From the IMG/VR virus record IMGVR_UViG_3300015371_000009, positions 1-64,000 of that record: DNA of 64,000 bases, one strand, 5' to 3'. The notes under the pieces are model-generated. The model was not told the origin of the DNA and ran no database searches. It was given only the letters and a program-made list of their open reading frames with translations. Below, piece by piece: positions 7,824 through 14,989 of the stretch (positions are counted from its first letter, which is position 1; each line of letters opens with the position of its first letter). Both the position numbers and the translations under genes were made by a program. The stretch comes from a virus.

Positions 7824-8014
7824 TGCCGCTCGACGAATCCGTGCCGCGCTATTGCTCCGACCACGCGACGTTCAAGATCGCCGCCGATCGGCGCAGCATC
7901 AAGTTCTTTCCCTGCGGCACTGTCAGCCATCACGCCGAAGACGTGCGGCATCGCTACTGCGCAAGGTGCCACCGGTTTTTCGAGCAGAGCAGCGAGCGCA
8001 AGGACCAACCATGA
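7823..8014 (+). CDS. Small zinc-binding protein, 63 aa
   Basis: The start overlaps the preceding TGA (TGATG). Cys and His at RYCSDHATF, FFPCGTVSHH and RYCARCHRFF can form a zinc site. The function is unknown. Confidence 0.6.
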   Translation: MPLDESVPRYCSDHATFKIAADRRSIKFFPCGTVSHHAEDVRHRYCARCHRFFEQSSERKDQP

Positions 8015-8244
8015 CAACGAAAACCTACACTGCCGAAGTGCCGGTGATCCTGACCCTGGAAGTCGAAAGCTCGATGGACCCGGAGCAGACCATCGCTGCG
8101 CTGATGGAAACATTCGAGGCGAAGACCGATCCGCTGCTGGGCACCAACCTGAAATACTGGCCGGGCGCGCAAGCTCTCAAGCAGGGCTTCATGATCGCGC
8201 GCCCCCGCGGCGCCAAGCTCAACGGCAAGGTCAAGCTGGAGTAG
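8011..8244 (+). CDS. Hypothetical protein, 77 aa
   Basis: A beta-rich N-terminus (YTAEVPVILTLEVESSM) is followed by helix and a basic tail. The ATG overlaps the upstream stop. No family is recognised. Confidence 0.6.
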   Translation: MTTKTYTAEVPVILTLEVESSMDPEQTIAALMETFEAKTDPLLGTNLKYWPGAQALKQGFMIARPRGAKLNGKVKLE

Positions 8245-8247
8245 ATC

Positions 8248-8511
8248 ATGCGCACGCACGAGCATCTATCCGACGCCGCGCTCGAGGCGATTTCCAAAGG
8301 CGACTGTCCCAGCTGCGGCCACCGCGGCTTTGTCATCGGTCCGTGGGGCGGCGCTTCAATCAACATCGAATGCGCCAATCCAAGGTGCCGGGAGCGTTTT
8401 AATGTCACGCTGGTGTCTGGCACCGCGCTGATCGGTCAGAGCATCGAACGCGAAATCGACGGCGGCAGCGAATGGCCGTCGAAGCCGCGCGGGCCGGTGC
8501 CGGTGCAATGA
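8248..8511 (+). CDS. Zinc-ribbon protein, 87 aa
   Basis: CPSCGHRG and CANPRCRERF form a four-Cys ribbon that resembles the Ogr/Delta-like or Com-like zinc fingers. It could be a small regulator, but nothing else supports that. Confidence 0.6.
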   Translation: MRTHEHLSDAALEAISKGDCPSCGHRGFVIGPWGGASINIECANPRCRERFNVTLVSGTALIGQSIEREIDGGSEWPSKPRGPVPVQ

Positions 8512-8702
8512 TGAAGCTGCGCCGCTACTGCGTCACCGTCATGGACCACTGGACGCCGATGCGCGAGTTCTGGACCTTTGGCGGGGCGCTTGCCTTTGCC
8601 GCGCGCCACTTGGGAGCATCGCATTTGCATGTCTGGAATAGCGCCACCAAAACCTGGGAGGAGATACAGCGAATCTGGCTGCGCAACATTCACGATCGCT
8701 GA
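8508..8702 (+). CDS. Hypothetical protein, 64 aa
   Basis: Two adjacent ATGs (8508, 8511) overlap the preceding stop. The protein has an aromatic-rich core (HLHVWNSATKTWEEIQRIWL). The function is unknown. Confidence 0.55.
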   Translation: MMKLRRYCVTVMDHWTPMREFWTFGGALAFAARHLGASHLHVWNSATKTWEEIQRIWLRNIHDR

Positions 8703-8711
8703 ACCACGCCC

Positions 8712-8840
8712 ATGACCCTTGACGAAAAAATCCGACTGATCACCACCAGGATCATGCGGGAGCGATCCGGCTCAGAGCGAATGTCGCTTCAGGAGTGGGA
8801 GGCGTTTTTGCGGGAGCTTCTCTCAACGCCATCGGCATGA
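8712..8840 (+). CDS. Small helical protein, 42 aa
   Basis: A short ORF with an Arg/Glu-rich amphipathic sequence, MTLDEKIRLITTRIMRERSG at its start. The stop overlaps the next start. Codon use is like its neighbours. Confidence 0.45.
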   Translation: MTLDEKIRLITTRIMRERSGSERMSLQEWEAFLRELLSTPSA

Positions 8841-8962
8841 CTGACATCATCGCACTGATCGGGATTGCGCTTGGATGCTTCCTTTGCGGGTTCAGCCTTG
8901 GAGGCCGCGCGGATCGTTGGCTTTGTAATTACAAGGGCGGACGTTATCGCCCAAGGTATTAG
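8837..8962 (+). CDS. Micro membrane protein, 41 aa
   Basis: It has one transmembrane helix (IIALIGIALGCFLCGFSLGG) followed by a basic tail. It is coupled to its neighbours by ATGA and a two-base gap. Several such tiny single-pass proteins occur in this genome. Confidence 0.5.
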   Translation: MTDIIALIGIALGCFLCGFSLGGRADRWLCNYKGGRYRPRY

Positions 8963-8964
8963 GA

Positions 8965-10164
8965 ATGATCATCGCGTGCGAAACGACCGACAAGGGCTGG
9001 CGGGCGCTGACCCAAAAGGGTGAGGTGCTGGACGTCGCCTGCCGCGGCCTAGTCGCGGTGCCGGCCGGCCAGCGTGTCAAGCTCGACGGCGCCGAGATGA
9101 CGGTGCCCGATCCGCAGCCGGAAATCGTCGCCCGCTATCTGCAGCACTACAACGGCTCGGCGTCCCTGCTGCAGCTGGGCGACGCCGCCGGTGCGCTTGA
9201 GCAAATCGACGCCGCGATCGCCATCGCGCCGACCGCGCTGGCCAAGTTCAACCGATCGATCGTGCTGTTGCATCTCGGGCGCTGGGCCGAAGGCTTTGCC
9301 GGGTTTGAGGCGCGGCTGGAGCTGGGGCTGGGAAATCCGCTGGTGAAGCAAGCCAGAGGCCTGCCGCGCTGGCACGGCGAGAACCCGCGCGGGCGGCGCC
9401 TGCTGCTGGTGCACGATGCCGGCTTTGGCGATACCATAATGCTGCTGCGATACGTGCCGGTGCTGCGCGGTGCCGGCGCCGAGGTGCGGCTGCTGTTGCC
9501 GCCAGAGTTGCAACGGCTGGGCAGCCGGCTGGCGCCCCTTGGGAGCGTCGCTGAGGCCGATTGCTGGGCGCCGATGATGTCTCTCCTGCACATCGCTCGG
9601 CAAACGCCTGAGAGCACGCCGCCGGCCGCCTATCTCTATATGGCGGTGGATCGGGAGCTGACGGAGCGCTGGCGCGCTCGGCTGGGCCATGGCACCCAGC
9701 GCCGCGTCGGCATCGCGTGGTCGGTCGGTCCGAATTGCTCGGCTGATGATAACCGGCCGGTGCCGCTCGAGCGGCTTGTCGACATGATCGGGCCCGACGT
9801 CGACCTAGTGAGCGTGCAAACGCAAGGCGCCGAAGAGGCCGACCGCCACGGTATCGCGCGCTACCGGCTTGAGGACTTTGCGGACTGCGCGGCGTTGATC
9901 GCTACGCTCGACGCGGTGGTCACGGTGGACACTGCGGCGCTTCACCTTGCCGGCGCGATCGGACACCCGAAGGTCACCGGGCTATTGCCGTACGCTGCGA
10001 GCTGGCGCTGGGCGTCGCCGTGGTATCCACAAGCTCGACTGATCCGGCAGACGGCGCCCGGCGACTGGGCCAGCGTGGCTGCACAATTCCGAGAACGGAT
10101 GCCCGGCGGCGGACTCATACCAGCCATCCACCATGTCCGCATAGCTGGCGGCCTAACGCGTTAG
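8965..10164 (+). CDS. TPR-containing glycosyltransferase (GT9/heptosyltransferase-like)
   Basis: A 399-residue protein. Residues about 55-110 have a TPR-like helical repeat (YLQHYNGSASLLQLGDAAGA, FNRSIVLLHLGRWAEG). Residues about 125-180 carry W-x-GE-...-GRRLLLVHDAGFGDTIMLLR and later TVDTAALHLAGAIGHP. These are the signatures of TPR-linked GT9-type transferases, which use nucleotide-activated sugars. It may modify a phage protein or host surface glycan. It is the last gene of the rightward operon and is followed by three hairpins. Confidence 0.8.
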   Translation: MIIACETTDKGWRALTQKGEVLDVACRGLVAVPAGQRVKLDGAEMTVPDPQPEIVARYLQHYNGSASLLQLGDAAGALEQIDAAIAIAPTALAKFNRSIVLLHLGRWAEGFAGFEARLELGLGNPLVKQARGLPRWHGENPRGRRLLLVHDAGFGDTIMLLRYVPVLRGAGAEVRLLLPPELQRLGSRLAPLGSVAEADCWAPMMSLLHIARQTPESTPPAAYLYMAVDRELTERWRARLGHGTQRRVGIAWSVGPNCSADDNRPVPLERLVDMIGPDVDLVSVQTQGAEEADRHGIARYRLEDFADCAALIATLDAVVTVDTAALHLAGAIGHPKVTGLLPYAASWRWASPWYPQARLIRQTAPGDWASVAAQFRERMPGGGLIPAIHHVRIAGGLTR

Positions 10165-10220
10165 GCGCGAAGTTGAAACGGGTTGCCGACGATCGCTGCA
10201 CGTGAAACACTGCGGTGCGT

Positions 10221-10276
10221 TCGGCGCCGGGCCAACGAACAGGTGACACCCGTTTGATGCTTGCCCGCTCCGCCGA
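10221..10276 (-). repeat. 30-nt-loop hairpin family, copy 2
   Basis: Arms 10221-10232 and 10263-10276 (10 pairs, with a small bulge) enclose 30 nt. On the minus strand the loop reads A, 8 nt, ACGGGTGTCA, 10 nt, G. It is the first of three tandem copies between convergent genes. Confidence 0.8.
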
Positions 10277-10279
10277 CGC

Positions 10280-10329
10280 CTGACTGGGCCAGAGCAGACA
10301 CGTCACCCGTGAAGGAATTGCCCCGTCAG
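10280..10329 (-). repeat. 30-nt-loop hairpin family, copy 3
   Basis: Arms 10280-10289 and 10320-10329 form nine pairs with one mismatch. The stem sequence (CTGAC) is unlike the other copies. The 30-nt loop on the minus strand is A, 8 nt, ACGGGTGACG, 10 nt, G. Confidence 0.75.
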
Positions 10330-10336
10330 TCCCTAC

Positions 10337-10390
10337 CCGCCGCCGGGCCATCGACGCCTTGATGCCCAATAAGCGGATGCCCGACGGCGG
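10337..10390 (-). repeat. 30-nt-loop hairpin family, copy 4
   Basis: Arms 10337-10348 and 10379-10390 form 11 pairs with one mismatch. The loop is 30 nt, with TTGGGCATCA as the conserved 10-mer on the minus strand. It ends five bases from the ParB-like gene stop. Confidence 0.8.
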
Positions 10391-10394
10391 CCCT

Positions 10395-11507
10395 TTATCG
10401 TGGCCTCAGTGAGCCTTTTGATGGGCCGCCCCTCTTTAATGGTTTGCGCATCCTGTCCCATTCCGCCAGCGTGTCAGGCAGCGGACCGATTTCGGTCGGC
10501 GAGTCCTTTTCGTTGAGCAGGAATTTTTCCAGCGCCATGAACGTGTCGAATGCCTCGCCAAGCACCTTGTCGCTGATCGAATTGCGGCTGTCCGGATGCA
10601 GGGCGCGCCTGATTTTGTTGAACGTGTCCTTATCCATCAGGCCCCTGCGCCGGGCGTAGAGTTCTTGCGCCTGCTCGATTCTCTTCCTCCAGAGCGGCAG
10701 TACGATTTCATCGATGCGTCGTTTGACTTCATCAAGCACGCGCATTTCAAAACTCAAGTCGAGCTTGCGCTGGTGGGTTCGCATTGCCGCGTCGAGCTTC
10801 TCCTGGGCCGACATCGACAGCGCCACTTCCGGCGGTGGCGCGACTTCGCGGCGACCTTGCTCTTGTGCGACTGCGGTCTTGACCACTTGCACTGAAGCCA
10901 GACCGGATTGGGCAGCGGCCTGTTCGAGCGTGTAGCCCTTGTCCAGAACCAGCGCGCCGGCAAGATCGGCCTTCGCCGCTTCGGTTCGGCGGCGCGGTCC
11001 ACTGGTGCTGCCCTTGGGCCGACCCGCCCCCTTCGGATTGCTCGCGGTCTTGGCAGATTTTGATTTATTCCGTTGGAATAAATTACCGAGGTCCTTGCTG
11101 ATCGTTCCCTGCGTCACATCCAACGCCTCCGCGATCCGCTCCATTGTCCACTCGCGCTCGCCGTAGAGATATTTAGCAATGCGTTGGCGCTCGGGCTTGG
11201 TCATCGGCTTGGTGCCGACGTTTGAGGCGATAGCGATCTTCAAGCGCTCGGCATCGGCTTCGTCGCCTTCGCCAAGTTCGAGCATCACAACGACGGGCTC
11301 GATCTTCAACTCCTTGGCGATCTTGAGCCGACGATGGCCGACCAGCACGACGCCGCGCTCGTCTTTGTAGGCCGGGAATTCCTTGCGCCAGCCGAATTGC
11401 TTCATCGATCCGCGCAGCTCGGTATCGTCATCACCGTCTAGCAGGCGGATGTTGTCGCGAAACTCACCGGTCTTTGGGTTGAATGGATCGTTGAGCTTGT
11501 TTGTCAT
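10395..11507 (-). CDS. ParB-like DNA-binding protein
   Basis: A 370-residue protein. Residues about 15-90 are a ParB/Srx N-terminal domain ending in VVLVGHRRLKIAKEL. Residues about 100-140 are an HTH (TMERIAEALDVTQGTISKDL). A basic GRPKG hinge and a second HTH-like segment follow, then a long charged helical C-terminus. Phage ParB-like proteins act in partition, transcription control or as CTPase/nuclease-type factors. This one lacks an adjacent ParA. Codons near 145-155 contain a palindrome found again at 39301-39336. Confidence 0.8.
   Translation of the reverse strand: MTNKLNDPFNPKTGEFRDNIRLLDGDDDTELRGSMKQFGWRKEFPAYKDERGVVLVGHRRLKIAKELKIEPVVVMLELGEGDEADAERLKIAIASNVGTKPMTKPERQRIAKYLYGEREWTMERIAEALDVTQGTISKDLGNLFQRNKSKSAKTASNPKGAGRPKGSTSGPRRRTEAAKADLAGALVLDKGYTLEQAAAQSGLASVQVVKTAVAQEQGRREVAPPPEVALSMSAQEKLDAAMRTHQRKLDLSFEMRVLDEVKRRIDEIVLPLWRKRIEQAQELYARRRGLMDKDTFNKIRRALHPDSRNSISDKVLGEAFDTFMALEKFLLNEKDSPTEIGPLPDTLAEWDRMRKPLKRGGPSKGSLRPR
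11054..11088. repeat. 35-bp palindrome-containing repeat, copy A
   Basis: It lies inside the ParB-like gene. Core TTTATTCC-GTT-GGAATAAA at 11064-11082 is a perfect 8-bp inverted repeat. The same sequence plus flanks, with a single one-base difference in length, recurs inverted at 39301-39336. Both read GNLFQRNKSK in the corresponding frame. Confidence 0.85.
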
Positions 11508-11827
11508 TGGTCAGCTCCCCCACTGCGGCGGCGCTGTTTACGCGACGCCCAATAGCGACGCAGCACAACGCCAAGAGCTTTGCTTATGTCCGCGAGCTTT
11601 GCTGTACCGACATCACGCATTTCGAGGTCGCACATCTCCAAAGCTTTTTCGCGGATCATCGTTGCCGCCGCGAAATCATCTGCAGCGAGCGAGCCTTCAA
11701 TGGCCAATTCGTTATAGAGCGCTTTCAAAAGCGTGCGATAACGCTCGTTTTCCCACAGTAAGATATGGATGCTTTCCACTTGGTCGTTGAAGCTGGGTGG
11801 CCCAATAGGCCGAAAACTTTTTGACAT
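11504..11827 (-). CDS. Conserved helical protein, tandem paralog A
   Basis: A 107-residue protein. From AIEGSLAAD to LGVVLRRYWASRKQRR it matches its neighbour 11920-12318. The pair is a tandem duplication upstream of the ParB-like gene and overlaps its start. A basic C-terminal tail suggests nucleic-acid contact. No known family. Confidence 0.65.
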   Translation of the reverse strand: MSKSFRPIGPPSFNDQVESIHILLWENERYRTLLKALYNELAIEGSLAADDFAAATMIREKALEMCDLEMRDVGTAKLADISKALGVVLRRYWASRKQRRRSGGADQ

Positions 11828-11919
11828 CGCCGTACTCCTGTTTGCGCGACGCCATGCGCGCGGGGAGAGAACTGGGGCGGTTGCCCGCCCCAGTCGTTTT
11901 CAAAGGGACTTTGGCAAAT

Positions 11920-12318
11920 TTAATCGCCGTTGCCCTCGCTGGGGACTTGCTGCCCGCCAACCGTATTCCGGCGCTGCTTGCGTGATGCGTTGTAGCGACG
12001 CAGCACGACACCGAGAGCAAGATTGATGATGGCGAGCTTCTCTTCGGCAACTTCGTTGCTGCCGATTTCCTTGGCCTTCTCCCGAATGATCATGGCGGCC
12101 AGCACGTTGTCGGCTGCCAGTGATCCCTCGATCGCGTGGGCGTCGTAGGTTGCCCTGAGATAAGAGCGATACTTCGGGTCCTCATTCACCAGGATGCGGT
12201 GAATGTCCTCGACCAAGTCGTTGAGAGTGCGTTCGGCTTTGATATGCCGTTCCCAGTCTTCAATTTTCTCGGGGAGGGGAGGGGCTTCGCGAAGTGAGAC
12301 ATTGCTATTACGCGACAT
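11920..12318 (-). CDS. Conserved helical protein, tandem paralog B
   Basis: A 132-residue protein, homologous to 11504-11827 over the AIEGSLAADN...IREKA...ALGVVLRRYNASRKQRR segment, with a longer, charged N-terminus. In the 92-bp gap between the pair a GC-rich hairpin sits near 11873-11892. The function is unknown. Confidence 0.65.
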   Translation of the reverse strand: MSRNSNVSLREAPPLPEKIEDWERHIKAERTLNDLVEDIHRILVNEDPKYRSYLRATYDAHAIEGSLAADNVLAAMIIREKAKEIGSNEVAEEKLAIINLALGVVLRRYNASRKQRRNTVGGQQVPSEGNGD

Positions 12319-12391
12319 ATTGACTTACTACCTTTCTGCGGGGGCACCATGCTCCCGCAGCTGCAAATCTAGGCGGTCAAATTGACCGCCG

Positions 12392-12922
12392 TCAACCACC
12401 AAAATTCTGGAGCCGCTTTACCTCATCTGCGAACCAAGCGTTGCGCTGGGGTCCGTTCTTGAAGGGCTTTGGCAAGTAACCTTGCTTGACCCATCGAATG
12501 AGCGTGCTGCGGCTGATGTTGAGCTGCTTGCAGACTTCCTGCGAATGCACGAGTCGCCGATTCTCTGGCGCTCCAATTTCGCGCCGATTTGCGATCCATT
12601 GGTCAACCTGTTCGGCTGGCCAAACCACGGTGCGCTTGCCGTAGGGTTGCGGCGCCGGAAACATTCCACGCTCGACCCAGCGATCTAAGGTCGCACGATG
12701 GATGTTTAGCCGCCTAGCCACCTCCGGCGCGCGCAGCAGTTTCTTTGGATTCGTCAATCGCTCGTGCGCGGCACGGCCGGCCTCGGTGATCTTCCATCCA
12801 CGCGGCGGCTTGGCCAAACCCAGCGCGGCCAACTCTTGCAATTGTGCCTCGGTCACATGACCGATGGTTCCCTGCCAGAGCTTGGACAATGTGCGGAGTT
12901 GCTCGTTGGTCAGCGTTTTCAT
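12392..12922 (-). CDS. Two-domain MerR/excisionase-type HTH protein
   Basis: A 176-residue protein. The N-terminal part (1-60) is helical. Residues 62-112 are one HTH_17-type domain (APEVARRLNIHRATLDRWVE, VWPAEQVDQW). Residues 122-172 are a second (SQEVCKQLNISRSTLIRWVK). Each domain is a close relative of one of the two small genes at 16231-16604, but in the reverse order. The ATG at 12922 lies just downstream of a good promoter, so the TTG at 13015 is not used. Confidence 0.75.
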   Translation of the reverse strand: MKTLTNEQLRTLSKLWQGTIGHVTEAQLQELAALGLAKPPRGWKITEAGRAAHERLTNPKKLLRAPEVARRLNIHRATLDRWVERGMFPAPQPYGKRTVVWPAEQVDQWIANRREIGAPENRRLVHSQEVCKQLNISRSTLIRWVKQGYLPKPFKNGPQRNAWFADEVKRLQNFGG

Positions 12923-12931
12923 CCTGGCCCT

Positions 12932-12960
12932 GATTAGGTCATTCTGGCCGGTAACGTCAA
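12932..12960 (-). promoter_or_regulatory. Leftward promoter with embedded operator
   Basis: On the minus strand, TTGACG (12960-12955), 17 bp, then CTAATC (12937-12932). The spacer holds operator GGTCATTCTGGCC at 12937-12949. Transcription would begin a few bases before the ATG at 12922. Confidence 0.6.
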
Positions 12961-13020
12961 GGCGACGGCCGGCCGTGTCCAGAAAGTTGCGCTCGGGTGA
13001 AGTGAGAACGGACAAAGAAT

Positions 13021-13286
13021 CTGCGGGTGGTTTTGCGGGTGGTTTTTGTCACTTTGCGGGTGGTTTTGGCCATTTTGTTCGCATTCGTTCTCATGTGAAA
13101 ACGGCTCCCGATTTTGGCGGAAGCCATTGACGTGAAAGGTGTTTTCTATGGCGCGCTCGGAGGGATTCGAACCCCCAACCCTCGGCTTCGAAGGTCTACG
13201 TTGGATCGACCAATTGTTGTTGATGCGCCAGCAGCTTAGACCGTCTTCAGCCGGCGCTGCGGGTGGTTTTGCGGGTGGTTTTTGTC
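13021..13286. other. attP: tRNA-Arg-like core with arm-type repeats
   Basis: The core 13149-13194 matches the 3' 46 nt of a tRNA, including CCA, on the minus strand. Its CTTCGAA loop gives anticodon TCG (Arg), and it has T-arm GGGGG-TTCGAAT-CCCTC and acceptor CGAGCGC-G-CCA. The 5' half is absent, so this is not a tRNA gene. Direct repeats TGCGGGTGGTTTT lie at 13022, 13034 and 13055 on one side and at 13258 and 13270 on the other. Both arms are present, as expected of unintegrated attP. Confidence 0.75.
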
Positions 13287-14480
13287 GGCCTTCTTGCCAA
13301 GGCGCGCCTTGCGGGCGGTCGTCAGCTTCTCGCGCAGCTTCGCGGTCGCGTCGGGCAGCAAGTGTCCGTAGATGCGCAGCGTCGTGGCGTAGTCGGAATG
13401 GTCGAGGCCCTTCGACACCATCATCAGGCCGTCGGCGCCGCTGGTGCGCAACGCCTTCGACGCGAAGTCATGACGGAAGTCGTGGATGCGAAACCGCGTG
13501 GCAAAGCCGGCGTGCTTGCTGAGGGTGTTCCAGACGCCGCGGAAGCCGGCGTTGGTGATCGGATAGCGCAGCCCCTTGACCCGTTTGACCCGCGTTTCGG
13601 TGACACCGCCGTCGAGCCGCCGGTGACGCGTCACATAATCGCTGTTGTGATCGGCCGTGTAGGTGAACACGCGGCGCTCAGCCAGCGACTCGCCGACGTT
13701 GTCGTGACGCTTGCAGTAGAGCGGCCACAGCAGCTCGCGGATGGTATCGTCAATCTCGAACACAATGCGCTTGGGCACGCCGCGGCGGCCCTTGCCCATC
13801 ATTTCGATGACGCCTTCCTCCCATTTAACTTGCCGCCACTCCAGCTCGATACAGTTCATCTTGCGCTTGGCGACGTGGTTGATGAATGCGATCAGCGGCC
13901 AATAGTCGGCGCGGTGGTCTTCGATGGCGCGATCCAGTCCGCTTTCCTCCTCGGCCAGCAGCTCGCGGGTGTGCGGCTTGACTTCCGGCAGCCAGAGATT
14001 TCGCCAGTCCGGTTCATCGGGGAAATGCGCCTTCGGTTTGCAGAACGTGAACAGCTCCTTGAGCTGCTTGATGCTGTCGTTGACGGTCGCATTCTTGATC
14101 GGCCGCGCGTTCTTGCCTTTGCCGACCTTGTCCTTGGCGCGCACGCGGATCATCACGCGCACAGCCTCGGTGTCGATTGCGGTCAGCAGCTTGGCCGCCC
14201 CGAAATAGCGGACCAGCCAGCTGACCTTGCGCTCGTAATTGATTCGATCCGTGAAATATTGTGCCTTGTCGAGCATGAAGCGCGAGCCGACATCGCCGAT
14301 TTGCAGCGACGTGCCGGCGACCGCCTCGACGTCCAGCTCTTTTATTTTGGCTTCTGCCCACGCGTCGAAAGCCGTTTGCGCATCTCGCTGATTGGTGAGC
14401 CCTGTAGAGTGAGTATGTTTTTTGCCCCGGTGCCAGAGGTCGCCGCGGTACTTGCCCCGCTCTTTGTAGACGTTCGGCAT
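13236..14480 (-). CDS. int: Tyrosine recombinase integrase
   Basis: A 414-residue phage integrase. The N-terminus MPNVYKERGKYRGDLW is typical of the family's arm- and core-binding part. The catalytic domain carries HDFRHDFASKAL (HxxR), LDHSDY and RIYGHL with the Tyr nucleophile, preceded by an Arg-containing segment near AKRKMNCIELEW. It recombines attP with attB in the host tRNA. The C-terminal KNHPQNHPQ codes over the arm-site repeats. Confidence 0.9.
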   Translation of the reverse strand: MPNVYKERGKYRGDLWHRGKKHTHSTGLTNQRDAQTAFDAWAEAKIKELDVEAVAGTSLQIGDVGSRFMLDKAQYFTDRINYERKVSWLVRYFGAAKLLTAIDTEAVRVMIRVRAKDKVGKGKNARPIKNATVNDSIKQLKELFTFCKPKAHFPDEPDWRNLWLPEVKPHTRELLAEEESGLDRAIEDHRADYWPLIAFINHVAKRKMNCIELEWRQVKWEEGVIEMMGKGRRGVPKRIVFEIDDTIRELLWPLYCKRHDNVGESLAERRVFTYTADHNSDYVTRHRRLDGGVTETRVKRVKGLRYPITNAGFRGVWNTLSKHAGFATRFRIHDFRHDFASKALRTSGADGLMMVSKGLDHSDYATTLRIYGHLLPDATAKLREKLTTARKARLGKKADKNHPQNHPQRRLKTV

Positions 14481-14677
14481 TCCTCTCTCCGTTTGCGCCG
14501 CTCGATGAAGGCAACCACATCGGTGGCCTCGAACATCATCACGCGGTAGCGCCTGCGTCCTTTCCGGTTGCGCGCCATCTCGACATACGGCAATTCACCG
14601 TCCGCGACATAGCGCCGAAGTTGCGTGCCGGAACAACGCAGCTCGCTGGCAGCTTCCTTAGCCGTCAACAGAGCCAT
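14342..14677 (-). CDS. Excisionase-like HTH protein
   Basis: Start MALLTAKEAASELRCSGTQL behind GGAGGAAG. An HTH_17 (excisionase/MerR-like) domain spans residues 1-65. It continues in frame for 45 more codons, overlapping the integrase start by 139 bp. It is probably the recombination directionality factor. The overlap is long, so its C-terminus may not be conserved. Confidence 0.7.
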   Translation of the reverse strand: MALLTAKEAASELRCSGTQLRRYVADGELPYVEMARNRKGRRRYRVMMFEATDVVAFIERRKRREECRTSTKSGASTAATSGTGAKNILTLQGSPISEMRKRLSTRGQKPK

Positions 14678-14692
14678 GGCAACTTCCTCCAC

Positions 14693-14989
14693 TCATATAG
14701 GCCATTCTGACCGCTCTGGCAAGCCGGTCATTTTTGCCTGTGTTTCCAGTGGTTTGAATTGGTGCCGCCGGGCATGCTGTTCCTGGGCGTCAAGGGGGGC
14801 ACGGCCCGGCGGCTTTCGCGGCACCGTGGTCATGGGCGTCAGCACGCTGATGGCCGCGAATCTGAATTGGTGCCGCCGGGCACGGTTCTTATGGGCGTCA
14901 GCGCGTTTGCGGCCCGGCGGCGGCGTCGCGGCATCCATTATGTGGGCGCCTTTCGGCGTCGACGTTACGCTGGCCGCGACGTTTGTCAT
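14693..14989 (-). CDS. Possible 98-aa ORF encoded through the hairpin array
   Basis: It starts at an ATG overlapping the stop of 14989-15129 (TAATG). The translation contains two copies of an ARRHQF(R/K) motif, arising only because hairpins 5 and 7 fall in the same frame. I think the DNA is conserved for the hairpins and that the protein may be incidental. Confidence 0.25.
   Translation of the reverse strand: MTNVAASVTSTPKGAHIMDAATPPPGRKRADAHKNRARRHQFRFAAISVLTPMTTVPRKPPGRAPLDAQEQHARRHQFKPLETQAKMTGLPERSEWPI
14695..14722 (-). promoter_or_regulatory. Leftward promoter of excisionase-integrase
   Basis: On the minus strand, TTGCCA, a 16-bp spacer, then CTATAT (14700-14695). The spacer contains operator GGCCATTCTGACC at 14700-14712. 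It lies 18 bp before the excisionase ATG. Confidence 0.7.
14764..14813 (+). repeat. 30-nt-loop hairpin family, copy 5
   Basis: Perfect 10-bp arms (14764-14773, 14804-14813) enclose a 30-nt loop: A, 8 nt, CTGGGCGTCA, 10 nt, G. It is the first of four tandem copies. Confidence 0.85.
14815..14860 (+). repeat. 30-nt-loop hairpin family, copy 6
   Basis: Perfect 8-bp arms with a different stem sequence (TTCGCGGC/GCCGCGAA). The 30-nt loop holds ATGGGCGTCA at the same position. Confidence 0.85.
14872..14921 (+). repeat. 30-nt-loop hairpin family, copy 7
   Basis: Perfect 10-bp arms identical to copy 5. The 30-nt loop contains ATGGGCGTCA, and the variable 8-nt and 10-nt parts differ from copy 5. Confidence 0.85.
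14924..14981 (+). repeat. 30-nt-loop hairpin family, copy 8 (10-nt insertion)
   Basis: Perfect 9-bp arms (CGTCGCGGC/GCCGCGACG). The loop is 40 nt. The conserved 10-mer is interrupted after GTGGGCG by CCTTTCGGCG, itself a small hairpin, before resuming. Confidence 0.75.

Noticed and set aside
13149-13194. A tRNA gene
   Set aside because: Only the anticodon loop to CCA end is present. The 5' side is unrelated sequence, so it is an att core.
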